The notes under the pieces: generated by a model
Databases searched by the model: none
The model's input: only the letters and a program-made list of their open reading frames with translations
What the model was told of the DNA's origin: nothing
Made by a program: the position numbers and the translations under genes
Shown: piece by piece, positions 1 to 9,240 of the stretch
Layout: every line of letters begins with the position of its first letter
Numbering within the stretch: position 1 is the stretch's first letter
NCBI GenBank assembly: GCA_030145845.1
Contig: JAIXHJ010000004.1
Coordinates: 186,001 to 250,000 of the forward strand
Length of the DNA stretch: 64,000 nt
Source of the DNA: Pseudomonadota bacterium
Lineage (GTDB): Bacteria; Pseudomonadota; Gammaproteobacteria; Pseudomonadales; Oceanobacteraceae
Reading direction: 5' to 3'

Positions 1-26
1 AAAAGAGGAGCCCTGAGGCTCCTCTG
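1..26 (-). terminator. Rho-independent terminator after zipA
   Basis: A 9-bp perfect inverted repeat (AGAGGAGCC, loop CTGA, GGCTCCTCT) is followed on the minus strand by a run of T. It sits about 30 bp after the zipA stop codon and would end the smc-zipA transcript. Confidence 0.75.
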
Positions 27-53
27 CAAATAAATCTTTCTGATCCGACATGG

Positions 54-1310
54 TTATTTTCTGGCTTGTTTTTTCGACGCCAGTTTCTGACGCCGTTCAT
101 AATCCATAATCTGCTGACGGTCATGTTCCATCGTCTGCAGTGTCAGCGCACTGCGCGCACCGTCGAACAGATCAGCGTTTAAATTACGGGCAACCACCTG
201 CGCCATTTCAGACATGGCTTCATAGGCGTCCATGGGTTTTTTCGCCCCGGGCAGGCTCATAAAAAAGCTCAGCCCACGGAAATGCTGCTGGGCCATCGCC
301 GCCGGGACAAAAACACCGGGTTCAAAACTCTGTGCCACGGAAAACTGAATGCAGCCGTGGCCATCGGCTTCTTCAAAACGATGGAAAATATCTTTCTCGC
401 CAAAACGCAGATCACAGCTGTTGAACAGGAACAGAATATCTTTACCGGCAAACCCCGCCGGATCACGCGCAATACAGTGAATTTCCAGTACCAGTTCCGG
501 CACCGGGCGGGCCGATAAGGATTCGGCACCGGGGCCGGCATAATTCACCGGCTGCAGTGGCAGTTTCTCCGGCACCGCTTCCACTTCCTGCTCCAGATGC
601 GGGTCGCTGTCGTCGTCACCCTCTTCCTGCTCAGGCATGTCCGCTACCGGTTCATCGGCACCGTTCAGTGGCTCATCACCGCCGGCCGGGGTCAACCTGT
701 CGCCGTCAGCGGCACTGATATCGTCCTGATAATCCAGCTCAGGTTCAGCGTCCTCTGCCCCCAGCTCTTCCACATCCAGCAGCACAGGAACCGGTTCATC
801 CAGATTCACCGGACGTGCTTTGGGAATTAAATGCGAACGCGGAATTTCCAGATCGTGGGTTTTCTCCGCCGCGGCTTCGTGCAGCACCTGATCGGCTTTC
901 TCGGCACTGACCACCCGCGCCGGGCTGATATCGTCTTCCCAGGCAATCACCGGTTCGGCCGCACTGCTTTCTTCATCCACCGACAGCGGCGGCAGATCCA
1001 GTTCCGGTTCCACGCGTTGTTTTTCTGCCACCGGCTCAGACAGCACAGTATCCTGCTCATCCGCTTCCTGCGGCTGCTCAGTATAATGCTCTTCATCCGC
1101 CTCCGCGTTGCGGCGGCTGCCGATTACACGGAAACCGCCACCGGGCAGTTCCGGGTTATGACCGTCTTCCGGAAATTTAAAATCGTTGCTTACGTCCAGC
1201 CGTAAAGCCTCAGCCCGGGCGCGGCGCATACGGCGGAAGCCGTCGACCAGAATTGCCGCCATAACCACCAGACCGATCAGAATGAGGACAGTTCGCCAGC
1301 TCCATTCCAT
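54..1310 (-). CDS. zipA: Cell division protein ZipA
   Basis: ZipA anchors FtsZ polymers to the inner membrane at the division site. The 418-residue protein has the family layout: an N-terminal membrane helix (about residues 6-24, ILIGLVVMAAILVDGF), a short basic patch (RRMRRAR), a long acidic, Pro/Glu-rich linker (about 45-270) and a C-terminal globular ZipA domain (about 280-405). That domain contains the family-like stretch LSFFMSLPGAKKPMDAYEAM. The linker is longer and more acidic than in E. coli ZipA (328 residues). A GAGG sequence lies upstream of the chosen start. The gene follows smc on the same strand, the usual smc-zipA order in gammaproteobacteria. The customary next gene, ligA, is not visible because a terminator and then the window edge follow. 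Confidence 0.93.
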   Translation of the reverse strand: MEWSWRTVLILIGLVVMAAILVDGFRRMRRARAEALRLDVSNDFKFPEDGHNPELPGGGFRVIGSRRNAEADEEHYTEQPQEADEQDTVLSEPVAEKQRVEPELDLPPLSVDEESSAAEPVIAWEDDISPARVVSAEKADQVLHEAAAEKTHDLEIPRSHLIPKARPVNLDEPVPVLLDVEELGAEDAEPELDYQDDISAADGDRLTPAGGDEPLNGADEPVADMPEQEEGDDDSDPHLEQEVEAVPEKLPLQPVNYAGPGAESLSARPVPELVLEIHCIARDPAGFAGKDILFLFNSCDLRFGEKDIFHRFEEADGHGCIQFSVAQSFEPGVFVPAAMAQQHFRGLSFFMSLPGAKKPMDAYEAMSEMAQVVARNLNADLFDGARSALTLQTMEHDRQQIMDYERRQKLASKKQARK

Positions 1311-1449
1311 GTTTGTACAAAACCTCGTCAGTTACCTGTTTGCGATACCGGAAAAACGCTCGATATGACATCAGTATCGCGGGAAAACTCCGTGCGGAAG
1401 TGTTACACAATGCCTGTTGTGAGAACAGCCCCCGCGCCTTAAAAGCAGC

Positions 1450-4400
1450 TTACTGGTCGATCATCTGCGCTGCTTCTTCCACATCCACCGATACCAGACG
1501 TGAAACGCCGGGTTCGTGCATGGTAACCCCCATCAGCTGTGAGGCCATTTCCATCGCAATTTTATTGTGGGTGATATAAATAAACTGCACCTTGTCGGAC
1601 ATGGCTTTCACCAGCCGCGCATAACGGCCGACGTTGGCATCATCCAGCGGTGCATCCACTTCATCCAGCATACAGAAAGGTGCCGGGTTGAGCTGGAAAA
1701 TGGAGAACACCAGCGCGATGGCAGTCAGGGCTTTTTCACCGCCCGACAGCAGATGAATGGTGCTGTTTTTCTTGCCCGGTGGCCGCGCCATAATGGCCAC
1801 ACCGGTGGTCAGCATATCTTCATCGGTGAGTTCCAGAAAGGCGTGACCACCGCCGAAGACTTTCGGGAACAGGTCGGCCAGACCGGCATTGATCTTATCG
1901 AAGGTTTCGCGGAAACGGGTGCGGGTTTCACGGTCGATTTTCTGGATCGCCCCTTCCAGGGTTTCCAGTGCTTTCTGCAGATCATCATTCTGCGCGTCGA
2001 GATACACCTTGCGCTCTGACTGCACTTTATATTCTTCAATGGCCGCGAGGTTGATGGCGCCGAGGCGCTGAATGCGTTCACCGATACGTTCCAGCTCCTG
2101 CTGCCAGGCCTCAGTACTGGCTTCTTCGGGCAGGTTATCCATCACCTCTTTCAGGGTCAGTTTCTCTTCTTTTAGCGCCTCGACCAGTGCCTGGCGGCGG
2201 ATATCCAGTGCCTGACATTCCATGCGTACTTTTTCCAGCTCGTTACGCACGTCAAGGGCGCGTTTTTCGGCGTCCGCACGGGCCTGTTCCAGTTCACGCA
2301 GACGACTGTCCACCGCTTCCAGCGCATGACGGGCAGCCTGCATCGCCTGTTCGGCTTCCAGCCGCCGGCCAAGCATTTCTTCCAGCTGCGCTTTCAGCTC
2401 ATCCAGATCGGCACTATGGTCACGGTTCTGATTGGCAAGAATCTGTTCGCGCCGTTCACGCAGCCGCTGCATCTGCGCCGCCAGACGTTCGATCGCCTGC
2501 TGCAGCGCCTGTTCGCGGCTGCTCAGGGTCTGGTTTTTCAGCTGAATCTGATGTGCCCGGTCTTTGTGCTGACCGGATTCCATGCGTGCCTGTTCGAGCT
2601 GCTGCTGCACCTCAGTGCGCCGCGCCTGCAACCGTTCGCGCTCATCGGTATCTTCATCAATGGCGCTCATGGCTTCCTGCCACTGCATGCGCAGTTCTTC
2701 CAGCTGTTCGCGTTCCAGCGTCTGCAGCTGGCGGGTTTCTTCAATGTCTTTGTTCAGCTTGTCACTGCGCAGGGCAAACTGTTCTGCCCGCGCCTGCTTG
2801 CCGGACAACTGGGATTTCAGCGTAATCAGCCGCTGGCTGACCTGCTGCTGTTCCCGCTGTGCCGTTTCACGCTGCTGCTCCAGCGAGCGCAGTTTGAGCT
2901 GGTTGGCTTCCAGGTCGGCGTCCCATTCCTCCACCTGAATATCCAGTTCTTCGATCTGGTCGTCGAGGACTTCCAGTTCCTGCTGGCGCGCCAGCAGGCC
3001 ACCTTCGCCATCGGCTTCACGCGCCACCCGCAGCCAGCTGGCACCGAGCCAGATACCGTCCGGGGTAATCACAGATTCCTGCGCCGCCAGCGAGCCGCGC
3101 ATGGCCAGCGCGCTGCTGACATCCGGCGCGGTTTTCACGCCCGCCAGCAGGCCGCTGAGATCCTGCGCACTGCTGACTTTGCTCAGCAGGCTGTCCGCAG
3201 CAGCGGTAGTGCTGTTGCCCTGCCCCTGTTGCCACAGGGTGAGCTGACCTTCTTTAAAACTGTCGAGCCAGTGCTGTGCCGGATCAAGCTGATCAATCAT
3301 GACCGCCTGCAGATAATCACCGAGCACGGTTTCCACCGCCCGCTCCCAGCCGGCCGTTACCTGCAGTTGTTCGGCCAGCCGCGGCTTGCGCGCCAGCTGA
3401 TGGCTTTCCAGCCAGTGACTGACGGCTTCGCTGCCCTGCCCGAGCGCGGCTTTCTGCAGCGCATCCAGCGTGGCTTTACGGTTCAGCATCTGCTGCAGTT
3501 CTGACTTACCGTCATCCAGCTGGCGGCGCTGCTGTTCCAGCGCCTCACGCGATTCCGACACCTGTTCCTGCAGTTCATCCAGCCGCAGCTGCTGGCTTTC
3601 GGCCTGCAGTTCCTGCTCGCCAACTTCTTCGTTAAGCAGCTGAATTTCTTCCAGCTCCGGGTTATCAGCCAGTTGCTGCAGTTCTTCCTGCAGACGGCGG
3701 ATCTGCTGGTCCAGACGTCCCAGCTGCTGTTCGGTGTTCTGAATCCGGGTGCGGGCCACTTCAGCCTGACGGGCCGGTTCGCTGGCACGCTGGGTAAAAG
3801 CATCCCAGCTGTCCTGCCAACGGCGCTGGGCGTCTTCGGCTTCTTCCAGCTTCAGCGCCGCTTCTTCTTCGCCGGCCAGCAGCATTTCCAGCTCCGGCTC
3901 AACCATCATGCGTTCTTCACTGACGGCTTCCAGATTGAGCTGGTCTTCTTCCAGCGATTTTTCGGTTTCGAGGATGGCTTTCTCAACTTCTGCCATATCC
4001 TGATCCAGCTGCAGCGCCATCTGTGACTGATGCTCCAGCTTCTGTTCCTGACGGGCGATCTGCGCGCCGACTTCGTAGTATTTACTCTGGGCGGCGTTGA
4101 ACAGATCACTCTTGTCCTGATGCTCAAGGCGCAGGCCTTCAATTTCCGCATCGGCCGAACGCTGGTCGGCCATACAGGATTCAAACTGCGTCTGATGTTC
4201 GGCAATTTTCAGTTCCCGCTGGCGGTAATCCGCATCCAGCGCCTGCCATTTCAGGGCCTGTAACTGCGCTTTTTTCTCGCGCTCCTGCGCTTTCAATTCT
4301 TTGTATCTTTCCGCCGCCTGCGCCTGACGGTGCAGGTGTGACAACTGCCGCTCCAGTTCTTCGCGGATATCCTGCAGACGCTCCAGGTTCTCATGCGTGC

Positions 4401-4956
4401 GGCGCATGCGGTTTTCCGTTTCCCGCCGGCGTTCCTTGTATTTGGAAATACCTGCCGCCTCTTCCACATACACCCGCAACTCTTCCGGCTTGGCTTCGAT
4501 CAGACGTGAGATCATGCCCTGCTCGATAATGGCGTAGGAACGCGGCCCCAGACCGGTACCGAGGAAGATATCGGTAATATCCTTACGCCGGCATTTGGTG
4601 CCGTTGAGGTAATAGCTGGACTGGCCGTCACGGGTCACCTGACGGCGCACGCTGATTTCACTGTAGCCGGCGTATTCGCCGCGCAGGGTACCGTCACTGT
4701 TATCGAACACCAGATCGACACTGGCTTTACCGACCGGCTTACGTTCTGACGAGCCGTTGAAAATAACGTCGGTCATGGCGTCGCCACGCAGGTATTTGGC
4801 CGAGCTTTCGCCCATCACCCAGCGCACCGCATCAATGGTGTTGGATTTACCACAGCCGTTCGGGCCGACAATCCCGGTCATATTGGTGGAAAAGGGAACC
4901 GTGGTCGGATCGACAAAGGATTTGAAGCCGGACAGTTTGATCGCTTTTAAGCGCAT
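1450..4956 (-). CDS. smc: Chromosome partition protein SMC
   Basis: SMC is the ATPase of the bacterial condensin that organises and segregates the chromosome. The 1168 residues match the usual family length. Walker A (GPNGCGKSNT) is at residues 31-40. Two long Gln/Glu-rich coiled coils (about 170-500 and 680-1000) flank a hinge at about 510-670. The C-terminal half carries the ABC signature LSGGEKALTAIAL near 1065 and Walker B CMLDEVDAPLDD near 1095. It begins MRLKAIKLSGFKSF, typical of the family. Its start overlaps the end of the upstream GntR-type regulator by 10 bp, so the two are probably co-transcribed, with zipA 139 bp downstream. No scpA or scpB is in the window. Confidence 0.97.
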   Translation of the reverse strand: MRLKAIKLSGFKSFVDPTTVPFSTNMTGIVGPNGCGKSNTIDAVRWVMGESSAKYLRGDAMTDVIFNGSSERKPVGKASVDLVFDNSDGTLRGEYAGYSEISVRRQVTRDGQSSYYLNGTKCRRKDITDIFLGTGLGPRSYAIIEQGMISRLIEAKPEELRVYVEEAAGISKYKERRRETENRMRRTHENLERLQDIREELERQLSHLHRQAQAAERYKELKAQEREKKAQLQALKWQALDADYRQRELKIAEHQTQFESCMADQRSADAEIEGLRLEHQDKSDLFNAAQSKYYEVGAQIARQEQKLEHQSQMALQLDQDMAEVEKAILETEKSLEEDQLNLEAVSEERMMVEPELEMLLAGEEEAALKLEEAEDAQRRWQDSWDAFTQRASEPARQAEVARTRIQNTEQQLGRLDQQIRRLQEELQQLADNPELEEIQLLNEEVGEQELQAESQQLRLDELQEQVSESREALEQQRRQLDDGKSELQQMLNRKATLDALQKAALGQGSEAVSHWLESHQLARKPRLAEQLQVTAGWERAVETVLGDYLQAVMIDQLDPAQHWLDSFKEGQLTLWQQGQGNSTTAAADSLLSKVSSAQDLSGLLAGVKTAPDVSSALAMRGSLAAQESVITPDGIWLGASWLRVAREADGEGGLLARQQELEVLDDQIEELDIQVEEWDADLEANQLKLRSLEQQRETAQREQQQVSQRLITLKSQLSGKQARAEQFALRSDKLNKDIEETRQLQTLEREQLEELRMQWQEAMSAIDEDTDERERLQARRTEVQQQLEQARMESGQHKDRAHQIQLKNQTLSSREQALQQAIERLAAQMQRLRERREQILANQNRDHSADLDELKAQLEEMLGRRLEAEQAMQAARHALEAVDSRLRELEQARADAEKRALDVRNELEKVRMECQALDIRRQALVEALKEEKLTLKEVMDNLPEEASTEAWQQELERIGERIQRLGAINLAAIEEYKVQSERKVYLDAQNDDLQKALETLEGAIQKIDRETRTRFRETFDKINAGLADLFPKVFGGGHAFLELTDEDMLTTGVAIMARPPGKKNSTIHLLSGGEKALTAIALVFSIFQLNPAPFCMLDEVDAPLDDANVGRYARLVKAMSDKVQFIYITHNKIAMEMASQLMGVTMHEPGVSRLVSVDVEEAAQMIDQ

Positions 4957-5618
4957 TCCGCGGTCTCCTCAGCCAGAGCCGCCAGCACAATGCCGGTCTG
5001 GTGGTGACCGTAAGTCTGTACCACCGACGGAATCACGGCGGTGTTGCGCTGCTGCACGGCCAGCAGCAGATCGGCAAAAAACTGCAGGGCGTGCTGTATT
5101 TCAGCAGGATAACGACGCACGGCCAGCGCGTAGGTACGCTGCACTGCTGGCTGCAGATCTTCCAGCACCTGGCGCAGGTAATCATTGCCGCTGATGCGCA
5201 GACCTTCATGCATCACGGTAAAGCCGCTGTCGATAAACAGCGCCTGATCCCCTTCCGCCGCATAGCGCTGCATCTGTTTCCACAGGCGGTACAGAGGTTC
5301 CAGGTCTTCATCGCGCCAGCGCTGAGCAACTTCAGCGCCGACCATGGTGAGCAGATTCACGTACAGGGCATACAGATCGGTGACGTGCTTTTCCGTCAGG
5401 TGTGCCACCACCGCCCCACGGCGCGGCAGTATGTTGATCAGGTACCGCTGCTCAAGGATCAACAATGCTTCGCGCACAGAGCCGCGGCTGACGTCCAGTT
5501 CATTGACCACTCTGGCTTCCTGTATCCGCTCACCGGACTGCAGTTCCCCTGCGATAATCCGTTGCGCCAGGTGTTTCGCGATTTGTTCGGCCAGACTTTC
5601 AGGCGCCGCAAAGCTCAT
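4947..5618 (-). CDS. GntR/FadR-family transcriptional regulator (FCD domain)
   Basis: This 223-residue protein is a GntR-family repressor or activator of the FadR/FCD type. A winged helix-turn-helix occupies about residues 5-70 (LAEQIAKHLAQRIIAGELQ, then VNELDVSRGSVREALLILE). An all-helical ligand-binding FCD domain follows (about 85-215). I chose the ATG at 5618 rather than the longer frame to 5696, because GGAAG stands just upstream and the extra 26 residues do not look like protein. The stop overlaps the smc start by 10 bp. A GntR gene directly before smc is a recurring arrangement in pseudomonad-like gammaproteobacteria. The ligand cannot be told from the sequence. Confidence 0.88.
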   Translation of the reverse strand: MSFAAPESLAEQIAKHLAQRIIAGELQSGERIQEARVVNELDVSRGSVREALLILEQRYLINILPRRGAVVAHLTEKHVTDLYALYVNLLTMVGAEVAQRWRDEDLEPLYRLWKQMQRYAAEGDQALFIDSGFTVMHEGLRISGNDYLRQVLEDLQPAVQRTYALAVRRYPAEIQHALQFFADLLLAVQQRNTAVIPSVVQTYGHHQTGIVLAALAEETAECA

Positions 5619-5749
5619 GCTGACTTCTTCCGTTTCCTGTGATTTCAGGGGAGCGATATTAACACAGAAACGCCACCTGCCGAGGGCTATCAGCACCTCC
5701 GCCCCGCATTCCTGACCAGTCTGTCAGGAGGCATCAGCGGCAACCGCTT

Positions 5750-6022
5750 TCAGTCGCTTTCACCCCACAGGAATTCGTCGATTTCCCGCATCAGAAAAGG
5801 GTTATCGCCGATATTCGCAGCCACCGCCTCAGCTTCATCACGGCGGTAATCATGCAGGTTGAAACTGACGCTACCGGCCGGACTGCCGTCATACATCAGA
5901 TGCACCAGCAACAGCCAGTTATCCGCCCCGGCGGCCGGCCGCAGTTCCACCGCCGCTTTCAGCCGTCCTTCCAGCAGCGTGATGTAATGCGAACTGTCAG
6001 CACTCATGGTACGGCCTGCCAT
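5750..6022 (-). CDS. Hypothetical protein, 90 residues
   Basis: A small acidic soluble protein that I do not recognise. It has no signal peptide or membrane segment. The middle reads like a small alpha/beta fold (WLLLVHLMYDG, then SVSFNLHDYRRDEAEAVAANIG) and the C-terminus is acidic (EIDEFLWGESD). Start choice is uncertain: an alternative ATG lies at 6007 and neither has a strong ribosome binding site. It stands alone between the GntR gene and a 350-bp gap. The compositional bias looks coding, but no function can be given. Confidence 0.55.
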   Translation of the reverse strand: MAGRTMSADSSHYITLLEGRLKAAVELRPAAGADNWLLLVHLMYDGSPAGSVSFNLHDYRRDEAEAVAANIGDNPFLMREIDEFLWGESD

Positions 6023-6376
6023 TCAATGCCCGGCCGCGCCGGCCCGGCCATGGTCTGCGTCATCCTGCTCTCCCCTGAGACGAAAAGCAGGTATTCAGCA
6101 AAGCCTGTACCAGTCAGCTGAAATAAGAAATCCGATTTAAATCAATACGATAAGAACCCCGGAGAGCGGACAACTGTGGGCCGGATGGCACACAGCTGGC
6201 GACAGGAACCCGGCCATGCAGCAAATACGACAAAAGCGCGGCGGCTGTCATCTTTGTTACTGCGATATTCCGGTACCACACCGTCATTACGCCGTCAGCA
6301 CGGCATTTGTCAGCAGCGCCAGACTGGTTCAGAGGTTGCAGAGACCCCGGTCTGTTACTCAATCAGGAGAATTCCC
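6023..6376. other. Intergenic region with no gene seen
   Basis: About 350 bp between two divergent small genes. Reading frames here are short and do not look like protein. The only clear signal is the ribosome binding site AGGAG at 6365-6369 for the NifX-like gene. Confidence 0.5.
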
Positions 6377-6847
6377 ATGACTGCACTGACCCGTGTTGCC
6401 GATGCGGCGGCCGAGCCTTCCGCCCTGCTGGTCGCCTTTGCCTCCATGGACGGCGATATGGTGGACCAGCACTTTGGTTCCGCCCAGGCCTTCTATCTGT
6501 ACGCCGTCGACGCCGACAGCGCAGAACTGATTGCCGCGCAGCGTTTTGCGCAGGAAAAGATGGATGGCAACGAAGATAAACTGAAGCCGAAGCTGGCCTG
6601 GCTGGTCGGTGCTGACGTGGTTTACTGCGCTTCCATTGGCGGCTCGGCCTCACGCCAGCTGCTGGCGCTGGGCGTCAACCCGGTGAAAGTCAGCGGCGGT
6701 CCCGATGTGGATGAACTGATTGCCGCGCTGCAGGCCCAGCTGAATGGCACCCCCGAGTTCTGGCTGGCAAACATCCTGAAAAGCAAACGCATGGATACGT
6801 CTGCCAGTCGCTTTGCGGCCATGGACGAAGAAGGCTGGGACGGGTAA
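6377..6847 (+). CDS. NifX/NafY-family (dinitrogenase FeMo-cofactor biosynthesis-like) protein
   Basis: The 156-residue protein belongs to the NifX/NifB-C-terminal fold family, which binds and carries iron-molybdenum cofactor or its precursors. Evidence is the N-terminal strand LLVAFASMDGDMVDQHFGSA, with the family VDQHFG signature and the following FYLY strand. A later conserved segment is VVYCASIGGSASRQLLALGVNPVKV, followed by the helix DELIAALQAQL. The frame is open from 6176, but the ATG at 6377 has AGGAG seven bases upstream and starts the homologous part. No nif gene is near, so a role in nitrogen fixation is not supported. Orphan members of this family may bind other metal clusters. Confidence 0.8.
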   Translation: MTALTRVADAAAEPSALLVAFASMDGDMVDQHFGSAQAFYLYAVDADSAELIAAQRFAQEKMDGNEDKLKPKLAWLVGADVVYCASIGGSASRQLLALGVNPVKVSGGPDVDELIAALQAQLNGTPEFWLANILKSKRMDTSASRFAAMDEEGWDG

Positions 6848-7135
6848 AACCGCGTTTCTCTCTGTCGTCTGTGCGTATAAAACCGACAAAAGCCCACAGC
6901 CAATATCCCCTTTCCCTCACAACGCCGGCAGAAGCCATTTCTGCTGGCAGCTTAACCCACTGATTTTATTATTTTTTAACCCTTCTTCCGCGGTCACCCC
7001 GGCATGGCACAGGGATTGATAGATACCCGGTGAATGCCGGCGATAACCGTCATTCCTGCGGCACGCAGACCGCAGTTCATAAAAAGGGAACCATCCCGGA
7101 GCAAGTGTACTCAACCGCAAACAGGAGATGAGAAT

Positions 7136-7333
7136 ATGGCTTTATTCTTTATCGATACCGAAAAAAAAGCAGACGCCGGCCATCAGATTCACCGTGAGGG
7201 CTGCCCTCACCTGCCCGACAAAGACCAGCTGTATTTTGTCGGCTCATTTGCCACAGCCAAAGCAGCGTATGAGGTGTCACCGCTGATTTATTCGCCGGCA
7301 TCCTGCTGTCCGGCCTGTGCCACGCCGGCCTGA
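7136..7333 (+). CDS. Small Cys/His-rich protein, 65 residues
   Basis: A short protein with the pattern HREGCPHLP near residue 18 and a C-terminal CCPACATPA, which together could bind a metal ion. I have seen small proteins of this type (His-x-x-Gly-Cys near the N-terminus and a Cys-x-x-Cys at the end) in many bacteria but know no function. The start is fixed by AGGAGATG just before the ATG at 7136; the in-frame upstream part does not look like protein. It lies 290 bp after the NifX-like gene on the same strand and could share its physiology, but nothing proves this. Confidence 0.65.
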   Translation: MALFFIDTEKKADAGHQIHREGCPHLPDKDQLYFVGSFATAKAAYEVSPLIYSPASCCPACATPA

Positions 7334-7394
7334 GCACAGCATTCAACAGGCACAACAGGGCGGCAGCGCCGCCCTGTGATATTCCCTGAACGGG

Positions 7395-8300
7395 TCAGTC
7401 CTGAAGAGACGCCTGAATTAATCCGGCCAGCCAGTCAATAAAAACCCTCACCCGCTGAGGCTGAAAATGCCGCTCCGGATAAAGAATGGAAACCGGCATC
7501 GCCGGGCAACGCCACTGTGGCAGAACCTCAACCAGCTGCCCCCGCTGCAGATAGTCTTTTACGCCCCGCCGCGGTGACTGAATAATTCCCAGTCCGGCCA
7601 GACAGGCTGCGGTGTAGGCGCCGGTATTATTGACGGTGACCTGCACCGGCATCGTCACCGTCTGTACCAGCCCCTGCGCATCGGTGTACTCAAAGCACTG
7701 TGCAGCGCGCCCCAGTGTCTGCGAATAACCGATCAGCCAATGCTGCTGCAGTTCGTCCGGCGTCTGTGGCAGGCCGTACTGGCTGATGTAAGCAGGACTG
7801 ACACAATTGACCATCACCTGCTGTCCCAGCGGACGGGCAATCAGTGTCGAATCGCTGAGCTCCCCGACCCGGACCACCAGATCAAACCCTTCATGCAGAG
7901 GATCAACCCGGCGGTCGGTACTGCTCAGTTCCACGCGCAGCCCGGGATAACGCTGCACAAAGCCGGGCAATGCCGGCAGCACCAGACCGCAGGCCAGCGG
8001 AACCGGCATATCGGCCCGGATCACACCACGCAGATCGGCCTGCCGCTCACGGAACAGGTGCCGCAGTTCCTCCACTTCATTGAGCACGTGCCGGGCCCGC
8101 TGCATAAACAGCTCGCCCTCTGCCGTTACCTGCACGCGCCGCGTGGTGCGCTGCAACAGGCGTACGCCCAGTTCAGCCTCCAGCTGCTGCACCGCAGCCG
8201 ACACCGTAGAGCGGGGAATATTCAGGGCATCAGCGGCGGCGGAGAAACTCTTCTGTTCTGCCACCTGCAACAGAATCTGCATGGCCTCCAGCTCTTTCAT
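7395..8300 (-). CDS. LysR-family transcriptional regulator
   Basis: A 301-residue LysR-type regulator. The N-terminal winged helix-turn-helix (about residues 1-60) reads MQILLQVAEQKSFSAAADAL then IPRSTVSAAVQQLEAELGVR. A substrate-binding domain (about 88-295) follows. The Thr-rich RTTRRVQVTAEGE segment is of the CrgA/PecT-like subgroup. I chose the ATG at 8300, four codons inside the longest frame, because GAGG stands at the right distance. It is transcribed divergently from the short-chain dehydrogenase at 8423, the usual arrangement in which such a regulator controls its neighbour. Confidence 0.9.
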   Translation of the reverse strand: MKELEAMQILLQVAEQKSFSAAADALNIPRSTVSAAVQQLEAELGVRLLQRTTRRVQVTAEGELFMQRARHVLNEVEELRHLFRERQADLRGVIRADMPVPLACGLVLPALPGFVQRYPGLRVELSSTDRRVDPLHEGFDLVVRVGELSDSTLIARPLGQQVMVNCVSPAYISQYGLPQTPDELQQHWLIGYSQTLGRAAQCFEYTDAQGLVQTVTMPVQVTVNNTGAYTAACLAGLGIIQSPRRGVKDYLQRGQLVEVLPQWRCPAMPVSILYPERHFQPQRVRVFIDWLAGLIQASLQD

Positions 8301-8422
8301 AGCGCCTCGCAATTATCCAGAAATCACAAACAGTAATGCCAGATAACTCATCTTTATACAAAAATTCCGCCAAATTAAGCTGAACGGACTGACAACCACT
8401 TCACCAGCAACAGGAGTTTCCC

Positions 8423-9184
8423 ATGTCCGACCAGAAGATCGCCTTAATCACCGGCGGCAGCCGTGGTCTTGGTGCCAGTACAGTACTGGCCCTTGCCGCC
8501 CGTGGCATCAGCAGTGTTTTCACCTATCACAGCAATCAGGCCGCTGCGCAGACCGTCTGCCGTCAGGCTGAGGCGCTGGGCGTTCAGGCCAGAGCACTGC
8601 CACTGGATACCGGCAGCAGTGCAAACTTTATGACATTCCGCCAGCAGCTGAGCCGGCTACTGCAGGAATGCTGGCAACGCGACACCCTGGATTACCTGAT
8701 CAACAACGCCGGCCACGGCCACCAGAAGCCTTTCAGTGAGGTCACTGAAGAGGATTTCGATCACCTTTATCAGGTGCATGTGAAAGGCCCCTATTTCCTC
8801 ACTCAGACCCTGCTGCCGCTGCTGGCCGAAGGCGCTGCTGTGATCAATATTTCCAGCGGGCTGACACGCTTCAGCCTGCCGGGGTCATCCGCCTACGCCT
8901 GCATGAAAGGCGCTGTGGAAGTGTTCAGCCGGTATCTGGCGAAAGAACTGGCCGGCCGGGGTATCCGCGCCAACACCATCGCGCCCGGCGCAGTCGCGAC
9001 GGACTTCAACGGTGGCGCGGTACGGGATAATCCGCACTACCGGCAGATGGTATCCGCGGTCACCGCTCTGGGCCGTCCGGCTGCCGCGGAGGATATCGGC
9101 CCGGCCATTGCGGCCTTGCTGAGTGACGACAATCACTGGATCACCGGTCAGCGCGTTGAGGTATCCGGCGGCATGTTTCTGTAA
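8423..9184 (+). CDS. Short-chain dehydrogenase/reductase (SDR)
   Basis: An NAD(P)-dependent oxidoreductase of the classical SDR family with 253 residues. The cofactor motif TGGSRGLG is at about residues 10-17. NNAG follows near residue 94, the catalytic Ser in INISSG near 140, and the active-site YACMK motif (Tyr-x-x-x-Lys) near 156. The C-terminal GQRVEVSGGMFL is typical of the FabG-like subgroup. AGGAG lies upstream of the ATG. The gene is divergent from the LysR regulator at 7395-8300, which probably controls it. The substrate is unknown; it need not be a fatty acid synthesis FabG. Confidence 0.9.
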   Translation: MSDQKIALITGGSRGLGASTVLALAARGISSVFTYHSNQAAAQTVCRQAEALGVQARALPLDTGSSANFMTFRQQLSRLLQECWQRDTLDYLINNAGHGHQKPFSEVTEEDFDHLYQVHVKGPYFLTQTLLPLLAEGAAVINISSGLTRFSLPGSSAYACMKGAVEVFSRYLAKELAGRGIRANTIAPGAVATDFNGGAVRDNPHYRQMVSAVTALGRPAAAEDIGPAIAALLSDDNHWITGQRVEVSGGMFL

Positions 9185-9210
9185 CGGCTGCGCAGGCACG
9201 GAACCTTCAT

Positions 9211-9240
9211 CCGCCCGGCTAACCGCCCGGCTAACCGCCC
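9211..9240. repeat. 12-bp direct repeat, 2.5 copies
   Basis: The unit CCGCCCGGCTAA occurs twice in tandem plus a half copy, overlapping the stop codon of the DMT transporter gene on the minus strand. Each unit also pairs with AGCCGGGCGG at 9247-9256, so hairpins are possible. It is probably a slipped-strand duplication. Confidence 0.7.

Noticed and set aside
1-51. A minus-strand frame from the ATG at 51 (MSDQKDLF...) running off the window, possibly the gene after zipA
   Set aside because: It passes straight through a perfect terminator hairpin with T run, has no ribosome binding site and does not resemble LigA.
2326-3504. A 392-codon plus-strand frame inside smc
   Set aside because: It is antisense to smc, whose coding sequence is certain over its full length; the translated sequence is Gln/Phe/Arg-rich like an antisense shadow.
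6377-6847. Nitrogen fixation locus
   Set aside because: Only a NifX-fold protein is present; no nifHDK, nifB or nifE/N, and this family occurs in bacteria that do not fix nitrogen.
9211-9240. CRISPR or VNTR locus
   Set aside because: Only 2.5 copies of a 12-bp unit without spacers; a local duplication.
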